Notes: generated by a model not told the origin, from the letters alone. A DNA stretch of 64,000 bases from Cladopsammia gracilis (GCA_022457155.1 JAJGOT010000089.1:1292001-1356000); one strand, 5' to 3'. Numbered from the stretch's first letter, positions 9,164-20,407 are shown. Program-made: numbers and translations.

Positions 9164-10087
9164 GTGTGTAATGGATGGAATGTGAGATTAAATATGCGTA
9201 ATGAACATTTGAAATGGATACTCTTCTATCTAGTCTCGCTTAGGTTTATGAGTACAGTGTTCTCTATATTTACCATATTTTTTGCACCCATATTATGTTC
9301 TTGTCTATGTTATTTTTTAGATCTTAATCAAAACCTAAAGAAATACAGTGTACGTAAAATGCATATCGTGATATCGAAGATCGTTATATCGGGGTTGTGT
9401 CCCACACAAGGTTTTTAATTTCTAGCCTTTAGTGAATGGAAACTTTTTTCTCCTACTCGTTGGTTCTTTTAATCGATTTTATTTCCATTTGAATTTAAGT
9501 TTTGAATAAGTGAAGTACTTGTAAGATACAACGACCATTGCTGAATTGTTACTTGATTCAAAGTCATTCAGTTATAGCTAATAGAGAAACAGATATACAT
9601 GCATAGTGATAGGGCTGTGCTTTTTTTATTCCACAGGAGTCAAGGGACGATAGGGATAATTATGTACACACCCTAACGGTAAAAAAGTCAAGCACAGAGG
9701 AGAGGTTTGCCTAAAAAACTCTTCCTTTAGTTACTCATGGTTTATATGTAATTAATGTTTGTCAGTATATCCCATGAATTAAGGGTTAATTGTTTTTTTA
9801 TCAAAGACACATTAATATACAAATGTACCTCCATTTGGTAATAAAAGGCAATCAAAATACTAAGTTCTGACATTGTTTTGGATTTAATTTAAGGCTAAGT
9901 GCAACAAGTCAGTTTTTGTGATCTTACATTACTTACTTATTCTACTATTAATGCTTTTTAATTAGAAACACCACGGAGCCAACTGGTGAATTCTCTTCAG
10001 CATCAGTACCTGTAAAGGTGAGCTGATTATAATAACTTGAGATGAGATTTGAAATGGAAAAAAAACACAATATTCTTTCTCTCCCAG

Positions 10088-10265
10088 CAATGGTTTTCAA
10101 GTAAAATGTTATTCTCAATGGCATCTTTTGATCCACAGAACTTTGATGCAATGCTTGGTGAAATATTGGATGTGATCCCCAATGCCAATGAACAAGATGT
10201 CAGGATGAAACTCCTTGCTACAGGTTCTGTTGAAGAAACTTTAGACTGGATGCTTGAACAACAAA
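10088..10265 (+). pseudogene. Exon with CUE-like ubiquitin-binding domain of the host-derived fragment
   Basis: Acceptor CTCCCAG and donor AAA/GTAATT bracket an exon encoding LGEILDVIPNANEQDV then LLATGSVEETLDWMLEQ, the three-helix pattern of a CUE/UBA-type domain (hydrophobic-Pro-x-Ala, then a Leu-Leu/Met-Leu end). Together with the zinc finger it suggests a ubiquitin-pathway parent gene. The reading frame within the exon is intact. Confidence 0.5.
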
Positions 10266-10489
10266 GTAATTATGTCTATACATTTTTTGCAACTTAGTAC
10301 ATAAATTTACTGTTAGGTCTGATGTTCACCTTCCAGGTTTATAAAATTAGTGGAATTCGTGTCACACACAGATTGCTTATGTTATGGAATATTGTGTTGG
10401 CTTTATATTATTTTTATTATGTAGTTTAAAAAACTCACTCTACTGTATAATTATCAGGTTTAAAAACTCAGGATGAAGCAGAGAGTTTT

Positions 10490-12189
10490 TAAACTTGATA
10501 TCGATTGCATGGCTTGATTTTTTGACACAAAAGCATGGTTGGAATATTCAACACGTTGTAACAACAAAAGTTGTTGTTACAAGATGGCAAAATTCAGTCG
10601 ATGGTTTTTGCGAGGAAACTCAGACAGTTTTTGAATTCCAAGGGTGTTTCTGGCATGGCTGCGAAAAATGCTACAATGGCGACACAATCATCTCCAAGAA
10701 TCAAATCGATATGGCAACACTGCAGAAAAGGACCATTGAAAAAATGCCAAAATAAGGACGGCTAGGTTTGAACTGGTTGAAGCCAAAGAATGTGAGCTCA
10801 AACAAAGCCATGAATTCGCATTTTTCATGAAAAATGATTGGAAACGCGACTGTGTGGAACCTTTTGATCCAAGAAATGCCTTCTTGGGAGGCAGAACAAA
10901 CATAACCAAACTCGCCTATAATTTCAAAGAGAATGAATCAGGCGGTTATGTGGATTTCGTCAACAGTGCAGTTCTTCAAGAAATATCCTGTTGGGCATCT
11001 AGAAAAGGTCGTGGAGCCAGAAGCGTTTGATGCGAGCTGGTTTTGGTCCATTAAATGCAAAGTTTCTCCCCCTCGAGGCCTTTATCGCCCTGTTTTGCCA
11101 TAAAAGATTCAATGCGGAAATTCAAAGTTGTTGTTGTTCCCACTTTGTCGAAAATGCGCAGAAACAAAACAACAGAAATGCGATCATTCAAAGTCTGAAA
11201 GATCTTTCGTGGGGATCTGGTGCCTCGATGAAATGCACAAAGCCCTTGAAAAAGGCTATGAGATTGAAAAGATTTATGAGGTTTGGAATTTCCCTTAGAC
11301 CACGGAAGATCTGTTCAAAGAATATGTTAAAAAGTTCTTGAAGATCAAGCTTGAAAGCTCTGCATTGAAAACTGGTCCTGGATGCAAATATGCACCAGAA
11401 GAACATTTCAAACAAATTGTCAAAGACCGCTTGGATATTGAGTTGGGAAAAATCGAATTTAATCCTGGAAAGCGGACAATTGCGAAAACGTGCCTCAACA
11501 GTCTTTGGGGAAAGTTTGGGCAAAGAAACAACATGAAACAAAACAAATATGTAACTGAGCCGAAAGAGTTTTTTGAGATTTTGCTAGATGACCGAGTCGA
11601 TAATCTGTTCATTCATTTCATAAATGCCGACATGGTTCAGATGACGTTCGATATGAAAGGACACTTTATTGAAAATGCAAACTGCACCAATATCTTTGTT
11701 GCTGCCTTCACAACAAGCCACGCAAGGTTGATGCTTTATGATGTGCTCGACACTCTTGGAGAGCAAGTGTTGGGATTTAATACAGACAGTGCTTGGTTTG
11801 TTCAAAGGCCTGGAGGGGCAACTGTTGAAACGGGTGATATGCTTGGAGAAATCACAAATGAACTGGGCGGCGATCCGGTTGTTGAGTGGTGTGGCAGCGG
11901 CCCAAAATCTTATAGCTATGTAACGGCAAAAGGAAAGATCACATGCAAAGTAAAAGAATTCACGTTGAATCACGAGAACAGTCAATATTTGAATTTGAAG
12001 GAAATGAAGCGGATCATCAACAAATAAAAAGAAAGAATAACGCTGATCAATGAAAGGCATATCACACGAGATCCAAAAACAAAAGAGGTGGTCAATCAAT
12101 ACCAAGAAAAAGACTTCCGGTTTGTTTATGATAAGCGTTGTTTGAATAAAGTTGAAACTGGTTTGGATACACTCCCCTGGGGATTTTGA
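10490..12189 (+). pseudogene. Protein-primed family-B DNA polymerase of the Maverick-like element, truncated and broken
   Basis: Pieces in three frames (10495-10755, about 10757-11030, 11027-11341, 11338-12027) are collinear. They contain FEFQGCFWHGCEKCY, DPRNAFLGGRTNITKL, a damaged motif A region (YVDFVNS), motif B TCLNSLWGKFGQR and motif C GFNTDSAWF. Motif C normally reads D-T-D, so its first metal-binding Asp is Asn here. The exonuclease half is missing, the gene being cut at about 10490 where the host-derived segment ends. An in-frame TAA at 12025-12027 precedes about 50 further family-like codons ending at TGA 12187-12189 inside the right terminal repeat. It would have replicated the element by protein priming. 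Confidence 0.8.
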
Positions 12190-12459
12190 GCAGGTCAGGT
12201 TTGCGCTTGAATGAGCGGTGAACGGGGATGCGCATTTTTGTTTCTGCTGGAATGAGCGGTGAACGGAAATGTCGATTTTGTTTCTGCTTATTTTTTGTGA
12301 TTTGTGGGTTTTCTGCTTTAGTTTGAGCGTTAGAGTTTTTCTGCATGAGGAGCGGTAGATCTGCTTCGGTTCTGCTAAAGTGGTCGAAATGGTTTTACGC
12401 TAGAGGGGGCGTAGATCTGCTTGGGTTTACGCTAAAGTGAGCCATAGTGCCTGACATAA
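12038..12459 (-). repeat. Right terminal inverted repeat of the Maverick-like element
   Basis: Reverse complement matches 637-985. It includes the last polymerase codons, then non-coding sequence, and ends GCCATAGTGCCTGACATAA. It is about 70 bases longer than the left copy because of internal indels, including two related GAATGAGCGGTGAACGG blocks near 12210 and 12250. Confidence 0.85.
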
Positions 12460-13135
12460 CTACTCATTGTCGTTGTTAAATCATTCCCTCAGAGGTGCGC
12501 GGTGGTACCGATCGTCTGAAGACAGCAGTAAGGAGTTTTACGTCACGATCCACATCTAAGATGACTACATCGTGAGCAAAACGATAAATATAAATATAAA
12601 TGAATAAATACTTATTTACATGTATGCTCCCCTCGCATGAAGCTTTTCAGGGATGATGAAACAAACACAACAATAGAAACAAATATAATTGTAAATCGAA
12701 ACATAATGATAGCTAGGATTAAGACCATTTGGCTATTTAGAAACGTAAAACATCTCCAGCTACTGGTTAGAACGGGACTATGAGCTCGAGACCTCCAGAC
12801 GTCACGTCCAGCGCTTTAACCACTCGACCACGCTACCTTCTATAACTGCAAACCACAAGGATGAATAAGGACCGTTTTCATGAAATGTCTGGGTTTTTTA
12901 ACCTGTATTTTTAGTTATCTCAAACCAAACTCACTTTCATGTTATATAATGCGCACAATAATATTTATACTCGTGAAATAGACATTTCCTTTTCAGCACT
13001 CGACAGTTAAGACATACTATACGATTCAAATATTGACAATTCTGTTACAAAAATTGTTCATTCATTCAATTATTAAAGACGTGATTCCTTCCCTTCGTTC
13101 GATATCTTTCTTTATTTGGTGGTATCTATACTTAC
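12460..13135. other. Intergenic or intronic stretch with one tRNA-like relic
   Basis: Apart from the tRNA-like segment at 12763-12838, no reading frame or repeat boundary was recognised here. Sequence is AT-rich and lies downstream of the ZU5-gene exon at 13136. Confidence 0.4.
12763..12838 (-). repeat. tRNA-Leu-like relic (tRNA-derived repeat head)
   Basis: On the minus strand the segment starts GGTAGCGTGGTCGAGTGG, which matches the acceptor and D-arm region of animal tRNA-Leu with an A box, followed by GCGCTGGAC and a degenerate B box (GGTCTCGAGCTCA). The anticodon and variable arms do not fold properly, so it is a relic or SINE head, not a functional tRNA. Confidence 0.5.
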
Positions 13136-13453
13136 CTGAGATGAAAGTCCTTTAAGTGGGTTACATCAATCTTCCCCTTTGATACAAACACGTACGCCTT
13201 GTCATGCCCTGGTATCATGAGTATCGTAGAATGATCCTCACTTGGTGTTATGCCGTCGTCTTTAATCTCTTGTAGTGACTCTTTTCTTAAGTGAACGGGG
13301 CAGCAAATAAGGCACAAAATGCAGTCGATCCAAGGCTGAGGTGATGGACGAAAGTAAGCGAAGAAGGCAGCCACTGTGGGCTGATTCGAAATGAGGCTGG
13401 ACAGGCGATCGAGATTTGCAGGATCACTGTCTCGACTAACCAAACAAGTATAT
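13136..13453 (-). CDS. Internal exon of a minus-strand host gene, probably the ZU5-family gene
   Basis: The exon runs from an acceptor (TTTTGTCAG) at 13454 to a consensus donor CAG/GTAAGT at 13135, giving 318 bases open in one frame. The translation includes SLISNQPTVAAFFAYF, SPQPWIDCILCLIC and KAYVFVSKGKIDVTHLKDF. The SPQPW-type phrase and position after ZU5 exons suggest the UPA-like part of the same protein, but this is not certain. Its phase does not match the donor proposed at 16722, so at least one exon between them is missing or that donor is wrong. Confidence 0.5.
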
Positions 13454-13491
13454 CTGACAAAAGAAAAAAAAAACAGAGTAAGATTATACAG

Positions 13492-13771
13492 GTGGGCGGC
13501 ACGGTGGTGTAGTGGTTAGCGCGTCGGACTTTCGGTGGTTCGAAGCCTGGTCTCTGCCGTCGTGTTGTTTCCTTAGACAAGAAACTTTACTCCACACTGT
13601 CTCTCTCCACCCAGGTGTATAAATGGGTACCGGCGACAAAATGCTGGGGGTAACCCTGCGATGGACTAGCATCCCATCCAGGGGGGAGTAGCAATATTCC
13701 TAGTCGCTTCATGCTATAGAAACCGGGTTTAAGCTCCGGCCGTTATGAGCCTTCTGGCTCGGGTGCGCGAC
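13492..13771 (+). mobile_element. tRNA-derived SINE with 13-bp target duplication
   Basis: The head GGCACGGTGGTGTAGTGG followed by GGTGGTTCGAAGCC supplies Pol III A and B boxes. The body contains TCCACCCAGGTGTATAAATG and ACCCTGCGATGGACTAGC, a conserved SINE central domain found widely in marine animals. Perfect direct repeats TAAGATTATACAG at 13479-13491 and 13772-13784 flank it, proving retroposition. It lies in an intron of the minus-strand host gene. Confidence 0.85.
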
Positions 13772-13784
13772 TAAGATTATACAG

Positions 13785-16721
13785 AGTAGCCCCACCATAA
13801 ACCAGCAAAAGGGAGCTTGATACAGCATATATGGATGCCACCCCTCTAAAGTGACTTTGTCAAGAACATTTGCTGTTAGCACATGCCATCTTCAGCAGCT
13901 TTTTGCTTATCCCTGAATTTTGGCAAAGTTTGGGGAGAATCAGTTGAAGTGGTAACGAGATACCTTTGGAAGTAAATACTAGTCTGCATCAGTCTACTGG
14001 CACCAAGCTATAGCTCTTGGTAGAGGAAAGACAATACGGAGTAAACATTTTAGGGCTCGAACTACAGGCCTTCAGGTCAAATATTCTGTTCTGCTCAATA
14101 TATTTCATTTGAATGTACTACAGTATTTGTTTCGCGGGGGAATCTCATTAATTTGCACGGGAATACATTTATAACGTCGGTGATGTGATAGCTGGCTATT
14201 GTGTTTATGTCATGAATGAAATGCTGAGGAATCTTATTCACTTGCGGAAGAATACCGATTAACGGTATTAACGGTAATAACGATTAACTCGTATTTTATT
14301 TAATATTTCTTTTTTCAAATACTGAACTGTTACGTTATTAAAGGGGTCAATTTCTAAAGGAACTGTAGTGCTGTGTCGGCGAAGAAATGAAACATAAAAA
14401 TTTGTTTTTATCAACTGGGTTAATAAGGTAAAAAGATTAAAATACCTGACGTTTCGAGCATTTCGAGCCCGCATTTTCATGTACCGTAATTACACAAGCT
14501 GTCATTTCTTGCCGCATACATTATCCAATGCATTTTCGCCTAAATTGTACATCGTGATTATGACACTTATAAGATATATACCGAGAGAATGTTAATTATC
14601 CCAAACAGTGCAGAAAGTTAAAATTGAGTGAAAAAAGTTGAAATCGAGTGCAAAAAAGTGAAATTAAAAATGATTGACAGCTATGATAGCTGAACGGATC
14701 TCAATTCTAGAGCTATGGAGAAACAAAATGGCGTACACAAATGAAACAAGGTTCAAACAGTCTAACCGAATTTAAATAGAAAGTCTTAAAATAACATTCA
14801 AAAATTACACGAAAAAAGACAAAAATTCTAATCACTGAGAAATACTACAAGGAGATGTGATGAAAAAGGACATGAGCACAGACAATTGCAGAAGAATGAA
14901 CCGAAAAACCAATGGGGAGCAATGAAAACACATGATGAATTTTACGCTGGATTTTAAACCCAATGCTATATCTGAGAATCTAATTGAACAATATAATAAC
15001 AAGTAAGCGGGTCAAGTGAGGCCTTAAGCTACTGTATTTTGTTTTATTCCGAGCTTTCGCCGATTAACGACATCATCAGGGAATAAGAAAATATTCTATA
15101 GTACAGGATTATAAAATGAAGTTGTGACGTGGGTGACACAAATAATTGGTGCTCGCTAGGCTCGCAGCTGTCCTGTTTAACTCAGATACCGTTTTGATTC
15201 TCGACGTGTGTTAGTTGCTCATTTTGCCTCGCTTTGTACGGTTCAACAGCACAACGCTGGCTCAAACAAGTGCTTTCCCTTCGCGAGCTATTCCAAAGGC
15301 CGGACGTGTCCGTGTAGGACTTGATGCACTTGATTGGTATACTTGATGAGTATAATTTGTACCGCTTTGCTACCGTGTCACTTAAAGAATCTGACCTACC
15401 CAGTTTGCCTTGCGCGCCTACGTTGGTTCATCCACCATTTTCAGGGCCCCTGAAAGTCCATACTGTATTGTGGAAGAGAAATGCACTCGTGCAAGAGGTG
15501 ATATGCTTGCCCAAATATGGAATAGAGCCGTATCATAACAATAATAGAAGCGCGCAATGCAAACTGGGTCGGTCAGTCCCTCGGACATTTTTTTTTCAAA
15601 GCATCGTTGATTTCAAAGTATCGTTGACTGCAAATCATGCGAAAGGAGCGACATAAAACGACCTACAAACCAAATCACGAGTTGAGCCGTGACAAATAAA
15701 CTGAACTTGGCGAGTGTGCTCGGTGGCCTGTGTATCAAGCGATCGATTATGGTCGCAGAAAAACGAACTGAGCGAATGCGCCTGGTGGCCAATGTGCTAA
15801 ACGACCCATTATTATGGTCGCAAACAAACCGAACTGAGCGAATGCGCTCGGTGGTCAATTTGCCAAAAAAAAAACAATGTGGTCGGAAACATATACATTA
15901 AAAGACATTTATTCATGCTTAGCTTTATTGTCGTTGTTCTTCTTCTTGTACGCGTTAGTTTATTTGATGATTTGGCCTACATATCTCGACTCCTAATACC
16001 TAAATCAAAAGACACCGAAGACACTGGATCTTCTAATGATTCCTCATTACTACAATCAATTTTGGACATTACTACCCAATACCTCCCAATATTTTTTCGG
16101 GCAATTAAGAAATATGATGCTTTATAACTAGATCATCTGCTCGCAGCACTTATTACCTGCCATTAGGAACCACTAGTAAGTAGGCGATAGTAATGAACAA
16201 TAGATAATTAGCTGTACAAATAATGGCGATAGTAATAAACAATAAATTATGAGTTCTGATGAGAACAAAAGAAATTAGAGTTCTGTAGATAGTTCTAACT
16301 AAAACAAAAGATCTTTAAGTTCAATGCATTCCTCTCGGGAATTGAGCTCAGGTTTGTATTTTCGAATGTAAAATGCATTTTTTGGTGTAATTATTTTGAC
16401 ATTGTTCAGGTGTTCTCTTACCCGATTATGGATAAATAGGACACCTTAGGCACGTTGGTAGTTAAGGCATAATCCCTAGATCTACCAGAATAAATAGTGA
16501 GACCAAGTTTTAGCAGCCATGGACAGCTGTTTCGGTTTTGTATGGTCTCATCAGCATGCCATAGTAAATATCTGTACTTGGGCTCAGGGATCCCACATGA
16601 AGACAACATGCGATTAAAATAAAATATAAGGTTTGTGGGATGCGGTTATTCTGATTTTGTCACTTTTAGCCACAACCCACAAGCTTCATATTTTCATTGC
16701 TTATTATCTTCATGTGGTCAC
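13785..16721. other. Intron-like stretch with dispersed repeats
   Basis: No coding exon was recognised. Short dispersed-repeat motifs occur: ACCTGACGTTTCGAGCA-type sequence at about 14440 and GAGCTTTCGCCGATTAACG at about 15050, both common-looking repeat cores. A 66-bp tandem repeat occupies 15700-15870. The rest is AT-rich. Confidence 0.45.
15700..15870. repeat. 66-bp tandem repeat, about 2.6 units
   Basis: Units contain GAACTGAGCGAATGCGC, GGTGGCCAATGTGC and TTATGGTCGCA. Two units match closely (66-base spacing between AATGCG positions 15780 and 15846) and a more diverged unit precedes them. Confidence 0.75.
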
Positions 16722-17055
16722 CTGTCATTTCTACTTCATACATAACTAACTTTATTCCATACCTACAGAAGTGTTTAACTTGGAACTTAACAGACGTCCC
16801 ATCAAAGCTTGCAGGATGTTCAAGATCACTTGTGATATCGATCCATTCTTTATATTCACCATCAGACCTCTGAAACAACACTCTGACATGGTAAGATAAG
16901 GGATCCGAAATTCCTTTAGGTCCGCCTCGAACATGAACTGGCAAATGAATTGTGACGGGCTTTAAGAACTCAACACCTCGGGAGCAGATGATTCGTAGGA
17001 AAGGCCCTACAAATACATCTTGGTCTTCGTATTCTTCAATTGGAATTTCTTGCGC
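16722..17055 (-). CDS. ZU5-domain exon (second half of a ZU5-like domain)
   Basis: Acceptor TTCTACAG ends at 17056 and the frame is open downward beyond a proposed donor ACAG/GTGACC at 16721. The translation contains DVFVGPFLRIICSRGVEFLK, PVTIHLPVHVRGG and FQVKHFCRYGIKLVMYEV. This fits the second half of ZU5 domains (Gly-Pro ... Cys-x-x-Gly-(V/L)-x-(F/L)-x-x-Pro-Val), found in ankyrin/UNC5-like and in many expanded anthozoan proteins. It begins in phase 0, exactly matching the end of the exon at 27531-27763 which encodes the first half of the same domain. Part of it is duplicated at 17986-18236. Likely an adaptor or receptor protein; biological role unknown. Confidence 0.75.
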
Positions 17056-17913
17056 CTGTAGAATTGGGATTACAAGAATAAGAGTTCTGCCAAGATATCT
17101 CTGTTACACTTCTGCAGATTTTGCGAGATCAACGGTCTGGTTACGGTAGACCTTGAATTCCTCTCCATACTGTAGTCCTTAAAACCCCAGTCGATAAACA
17201 CTCGCAAAACCTGGCCAATCTAATTGTCAAGATAACCTTCCAGAGACTTACTATTAACCACAGCGGCAACTAACTATATACTTCTCACTTGGCGGTGAAG
17301 ATAAATAGAACTCATGTTACTTACAGTGATTTAATTAATTTGCATTCCTTCGAGCTGATTATCCAATCAGAAGTCGAAGATAGTTCCAGCCAACTCAAGA
17401 ACAAAATCAAGGCAACAAGCGATGTTACGAAGGCAAAATTGCTGTTTTGGGAATGCCATTTTTGGACGCTTTTCCAACTGAACTTTGGCGTTTTTGACCT
17501 TGAAAATAACACCGAAATGCAAAATGATAAAGGTTAAATTTTGGCAAACCGACGTCAGCTTACCTGCTGTAGTCGCCAGGCGACGTATCAGTTAGCTGCG
17601 AGGACGCATTTTCCACGGCCAGAATAACATAATGGCTATTACTAATTTCTCCTGCAAGTATCATTGGTGTAATAATTCAACAATATCCTGAGGTAATTAT
17701 GTATTTATGTTCGAATTGCCGTATGTTTGGCTGTCTTTCGGTATAAAAGGAAGGCGAAACCGCCGCGCGATCTCGGCGGAGTTACAACCACTGATTTATG
17801 GCTGATTCATAACACTCGGTGTTTCGCTATTCGAAAACAATGTTTATTTCCATTTTCATTTCCATTTTATTTATTTTGCCATTAACCACATTAAAAAAAA
17901 TATATGTATATAT

Positions 17914-17951
<38 letters not shown>

Positions 17952-17985
17952 TGAGAACAAGATGTAATAACAATAATAATAACAA
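17056..17985. other. Intron sequence, no gene seen
   Basis: AT-rich sequence ending in a TAA microsatellite (about 17916-17947). A TATAAAAGG box at about 17743 is followed by GC-rich sequence and looks promoter-like, but no gene start could be tied to it. Confidence 0.35.
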
Positions 17986-18236
17986 TAACTTGGAACTTAA
18001 CAGACGTCCCATCAAAGCTTGCAGGATGTTCAAGATCACTTGTGATATCGATTCATTCTTTATATTCACCATCAGACCTCTGAAACAATACTCTGACATG
18101 GTAAGATAAGGGATCCGAAATTCCTTTAGGTCCGCCTCGAACATGAACTGGCAAATGAATTGTGACGGGCTTTAAGAACTCAACACCTCGGGAGCAGATG
18201 ATTCGTAGGAAAGGCCGTACAAATACATCTTGGTAG
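17986..18236 (-). pseudogene. Recent duplicate of part of the ZU5 exon
   Basis: About 250 bases are nearly identical to 16782-17034, with about three substitutions. The copy starts within TTGGAACTTAACAGACG and ends within ATCTTGGT, both inside the parental exon, so it has neither splice site. It is bordered on both sides by AAT/AAC-type microsatellite sequence. It cannot act as an exon as it stands. Confidence 0.9.
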
Positions 18237-19320
18237 AGAACACATAATAACAATAATAATAATACAACACACTAGAAATTCATAATAACTTAAAAGACGA
18301 TAGACTACAAAATGTTTAATGTGGTAGTGACAAGGAAGCCTACATAGAAGCCGGGGGCTTATGCACTATAGGCTTCCTGACAATATAGAATAATAATAAT
18401 AATGTTCTTCAAATCCTGCGTCAAATAAAAATAGTGTTTATCTTCCGTTGATTTAAAAAACTATCCTCAAGCACAACTCCACACCTTTTGCTTTTCAAGG
18501 TTTCACAGACATAGGTATGGATCATATATCTCGGTTCATGTTCAGATGTTCACGACTAAAAACAAAACTTTTAAGTCCTCAGAAAACTGAGAACTTGATG
18601 ATGGAATCTGGGTTGGAATGGGTCTGTTTGTAACAATTATCTACCGCTGAGACTATCTCGCCGAATATCGACTAGCCTGGGTTTTACGAGATGACTGAGT
18701 GCATTAAGGTTAGGTTTCTATTTGGTTTCCGGATTTTGTTCAGGAAAAAAAGGCATATAAACTTTAAGCGACAATTTGTAGACGTTGAGATGACCCGCAT
18801 CTGCCAGCACGCGTAGAAACCTACAATTGTATGAATGCGACTAACAAACATTACCTTAACGGTGTCCTGACTTAATGATATAAAAAACCTAGGACATACT
18901 GACAATCAGGACTGAATTTATACACAAAACTTGACAAATTACGTAACCATAGCGGCGACAAAGCAAACAATAGAACTAATGAAAACTTCAAACAAGGACA
19001 ACTAATTAATAAGTGGAAGCGACATACACGAAATGTAGCAAACTGATCAAAGAGACAATAAAATCTAGATTCTGGAAGTTTCGCGGTAACAAAAAGCCCC
19101 CTTATATCAATTTGATTTTGAGCAGTGACATGAAATTCTTCATAACGAAATTGCAGTGAGTAGATGTCGAATCGCACGATTTTCCAACAACATTCCCCAT
19201 TTTGGAGTTACAAATTTATTCTAGGCGTAGAACGTTGATAGTATATTAACTATGAATATGATAAGTTAACTATGAATAAAATAAGTATTTCGGTTAAAAC
19301 AGAGCAATAATTCGGAAAAA
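18237..19320. other. Intron-like stretch with hairpin and repeat cores
   Basis: A hairpin with 10-bp stem AGGAAGCCTA/TAGGCTTCCT lies at 18333-18378, next to a TAA tract, resembling a non-LTR retrotransposon 3' end. A block at about 18500-18580 (GGTATGGATCATATATCTCG) has a diverged counterpart at about 27020-27105. No coding exon was seen. Confidence 0.4.
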
Positions 19321-19322
19321 TA

Positions 19323-19862
19323 CTAAAATTCAATAGGGAGATTGAGAGATGCTAGTTTGTTTTTGAATGCACTCGCGGACTTTTCAGATTTTATCTCTTC
19401 TGGTAATAAATTCCAAACTTTCGCTCCGGTGTATGCAAAGCTTTTTCGGTAGTAATCAGTTTTAGCTACCGGTAAAGCTAGATTGTAACTATAAGTCCTT
19501 AGATTATAAGTCGAACGCCCGATGTTATTCGTAAAAATATTCTGTAAATAGGCTGGTGCCATGCCATTTATAATTTTAAACATCATAAGCGCTTTTTGCT
19601 TATTTCTTCTTTCTTTAAGGCTAGTCCAACCTAAGCTACTTAATAATACATCTATTGAAGTCCTGAACTCGGCACCGGATATAACCCGTGCAGCACGATT
19701 TTGTAGTTTTTGCAACCTACTGGTGAGGTGCTCGCTAATGTTGTCCCACACAATACTACAATAATCAAAATACGGCTCAACAATTGAGCTATAGATGTTA
19801 ATCAAATTAGCGGTGGGTACAAAAGGTTTTATTCTTCTTAGGATTCCAATACCAGAAGATAC
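19323..19862 (-). pseudogene. CR1/L2-like LINE, 3' end of the reverse-transcriptase ORF, 5'-truncated
   Basis: The minus-strand frame encodes the reverse-transcriptase thumb and C-terminal region: KPFVPTANLINIYSSIVEPY, CSIVWDN, RLQKLQNRAARVISG and LPEEIKSEKSASAFKNKL. These phrases are typical of CR1/L2-group LINEs, and the same family is represented at 49294-50297. The catalytic domain is absent. The 5' end is replaced by a GATA microsatellite that stays open in the same frame by chance. Confidence 0.8.
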
Positions 19863-19870
19863 TTTTTTTT

Positions 19871-19975
<105 letters not shown>

Positions 19976-20407
19976 ACACTTACATTGCCATAGAGCTACA
20001 CTTGTTGATAAAAGTGTCCGCAAATCTCTTAGTATTAGTTCTGTATGGGTCGAAATTCTTCTGTCTCCTTAAATGATATGTGGGCCTCCTACGCGGTTTT
20101 GGTAACAAACTGTGAATCTCATTGGATGGGTTTTAAGAAACTGAATAGAAAAGTTGATTGGTAAGTTACAAACGGAAAACTTCACTTGAAAGATCGTTAA
20201 AGGTAAAGGCCCTGAAGCATTCTTGAAACAGATGTTTCCCACCTTCTTCAACATCGCTTGTTTTGGTTCAGCATTATTCGGCTTCTGAATTCTGATTGGC
20301 TATTGCACAAAAGAAGGCACATTAAATTAAAAGTGCTCTCATTTGATTGGACAATTACACGAAAGAAATATAAAATGATGACATCTCCGAAGAATATCTT
20401 GCAAAGT
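19976..20407. other. No gene seen
   Basis: Intron-like sequence between the microsatellite and the foldback element. No conserved frame or repeat boundary was recognised. Confidence 0.4.

Larger units (their letters stand above)
7981..10265 (+). pseudogene. Host-derived multi-exon gene fragment (HECT/G2E3-like N-terminal part) inside the Maverick
   Basis: Exon 1 starts at ATG 7981 (MASKEIKDVSDSDG) and runs to a CAG/GTAGGT donor at 8671. Its core (TWTQTFICLCESDQLVVPS and EGGGFQLLRSSGARRSLDLI) matches, as I remember it, the N-terminal region of cnidarian and fish proteins annotated as G2/M-phase-specific E3 ubiquitin ligase-like. A duplicated AATT at about 8551-8558 shifts the frame before YLKDCLGQAIGYIRPLQKDL. 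Further exons with GT-AG borders lie at 9020-9163, 9637-9704, 9966-10017 and 10088-10265. No HECT catalytic domain follows: polymerase sequence begins at about 10490. Introns show it came as DNA or was inserted as a genomic segment, not as a processed copy. Confidence 0.6.
637..12459. mobile_element. Decayed Maverick/Polinton-like element (about 11.8 kb)
   Basis: Long inverted repeats bound the element: TTATGTCAG begins the left copy and CTGACATAA ends the right copy. Between them are recognisable Maverick-type genes: a capsid-like N-terminus, small structural genes, a packaging ATPase, a fibre-like gene and a protein-primed family-B DNA polymerase. Every large gene carries a frameshift, stop or truncation, so this is a dead copy. 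No retroviral-type integrase or adenovirus-type protease was found. About 3.7 kb between fibre and polymerase is not typical element content: it is a minisatellite and a host-derived gene segment. I saw no matching 6-bp target duplication outside the ends. Assignment rests on gene content plus long terminal repeats. Confidence 0.82.

Noticed and set aside
17827..18144. 105-residue minus-strand frame matching the ZU5 protein
   Set aside because: It is the duplicated exon fragment fused by chance to a microsatellite and lacks splice sites; counted as a pseudo-exon.
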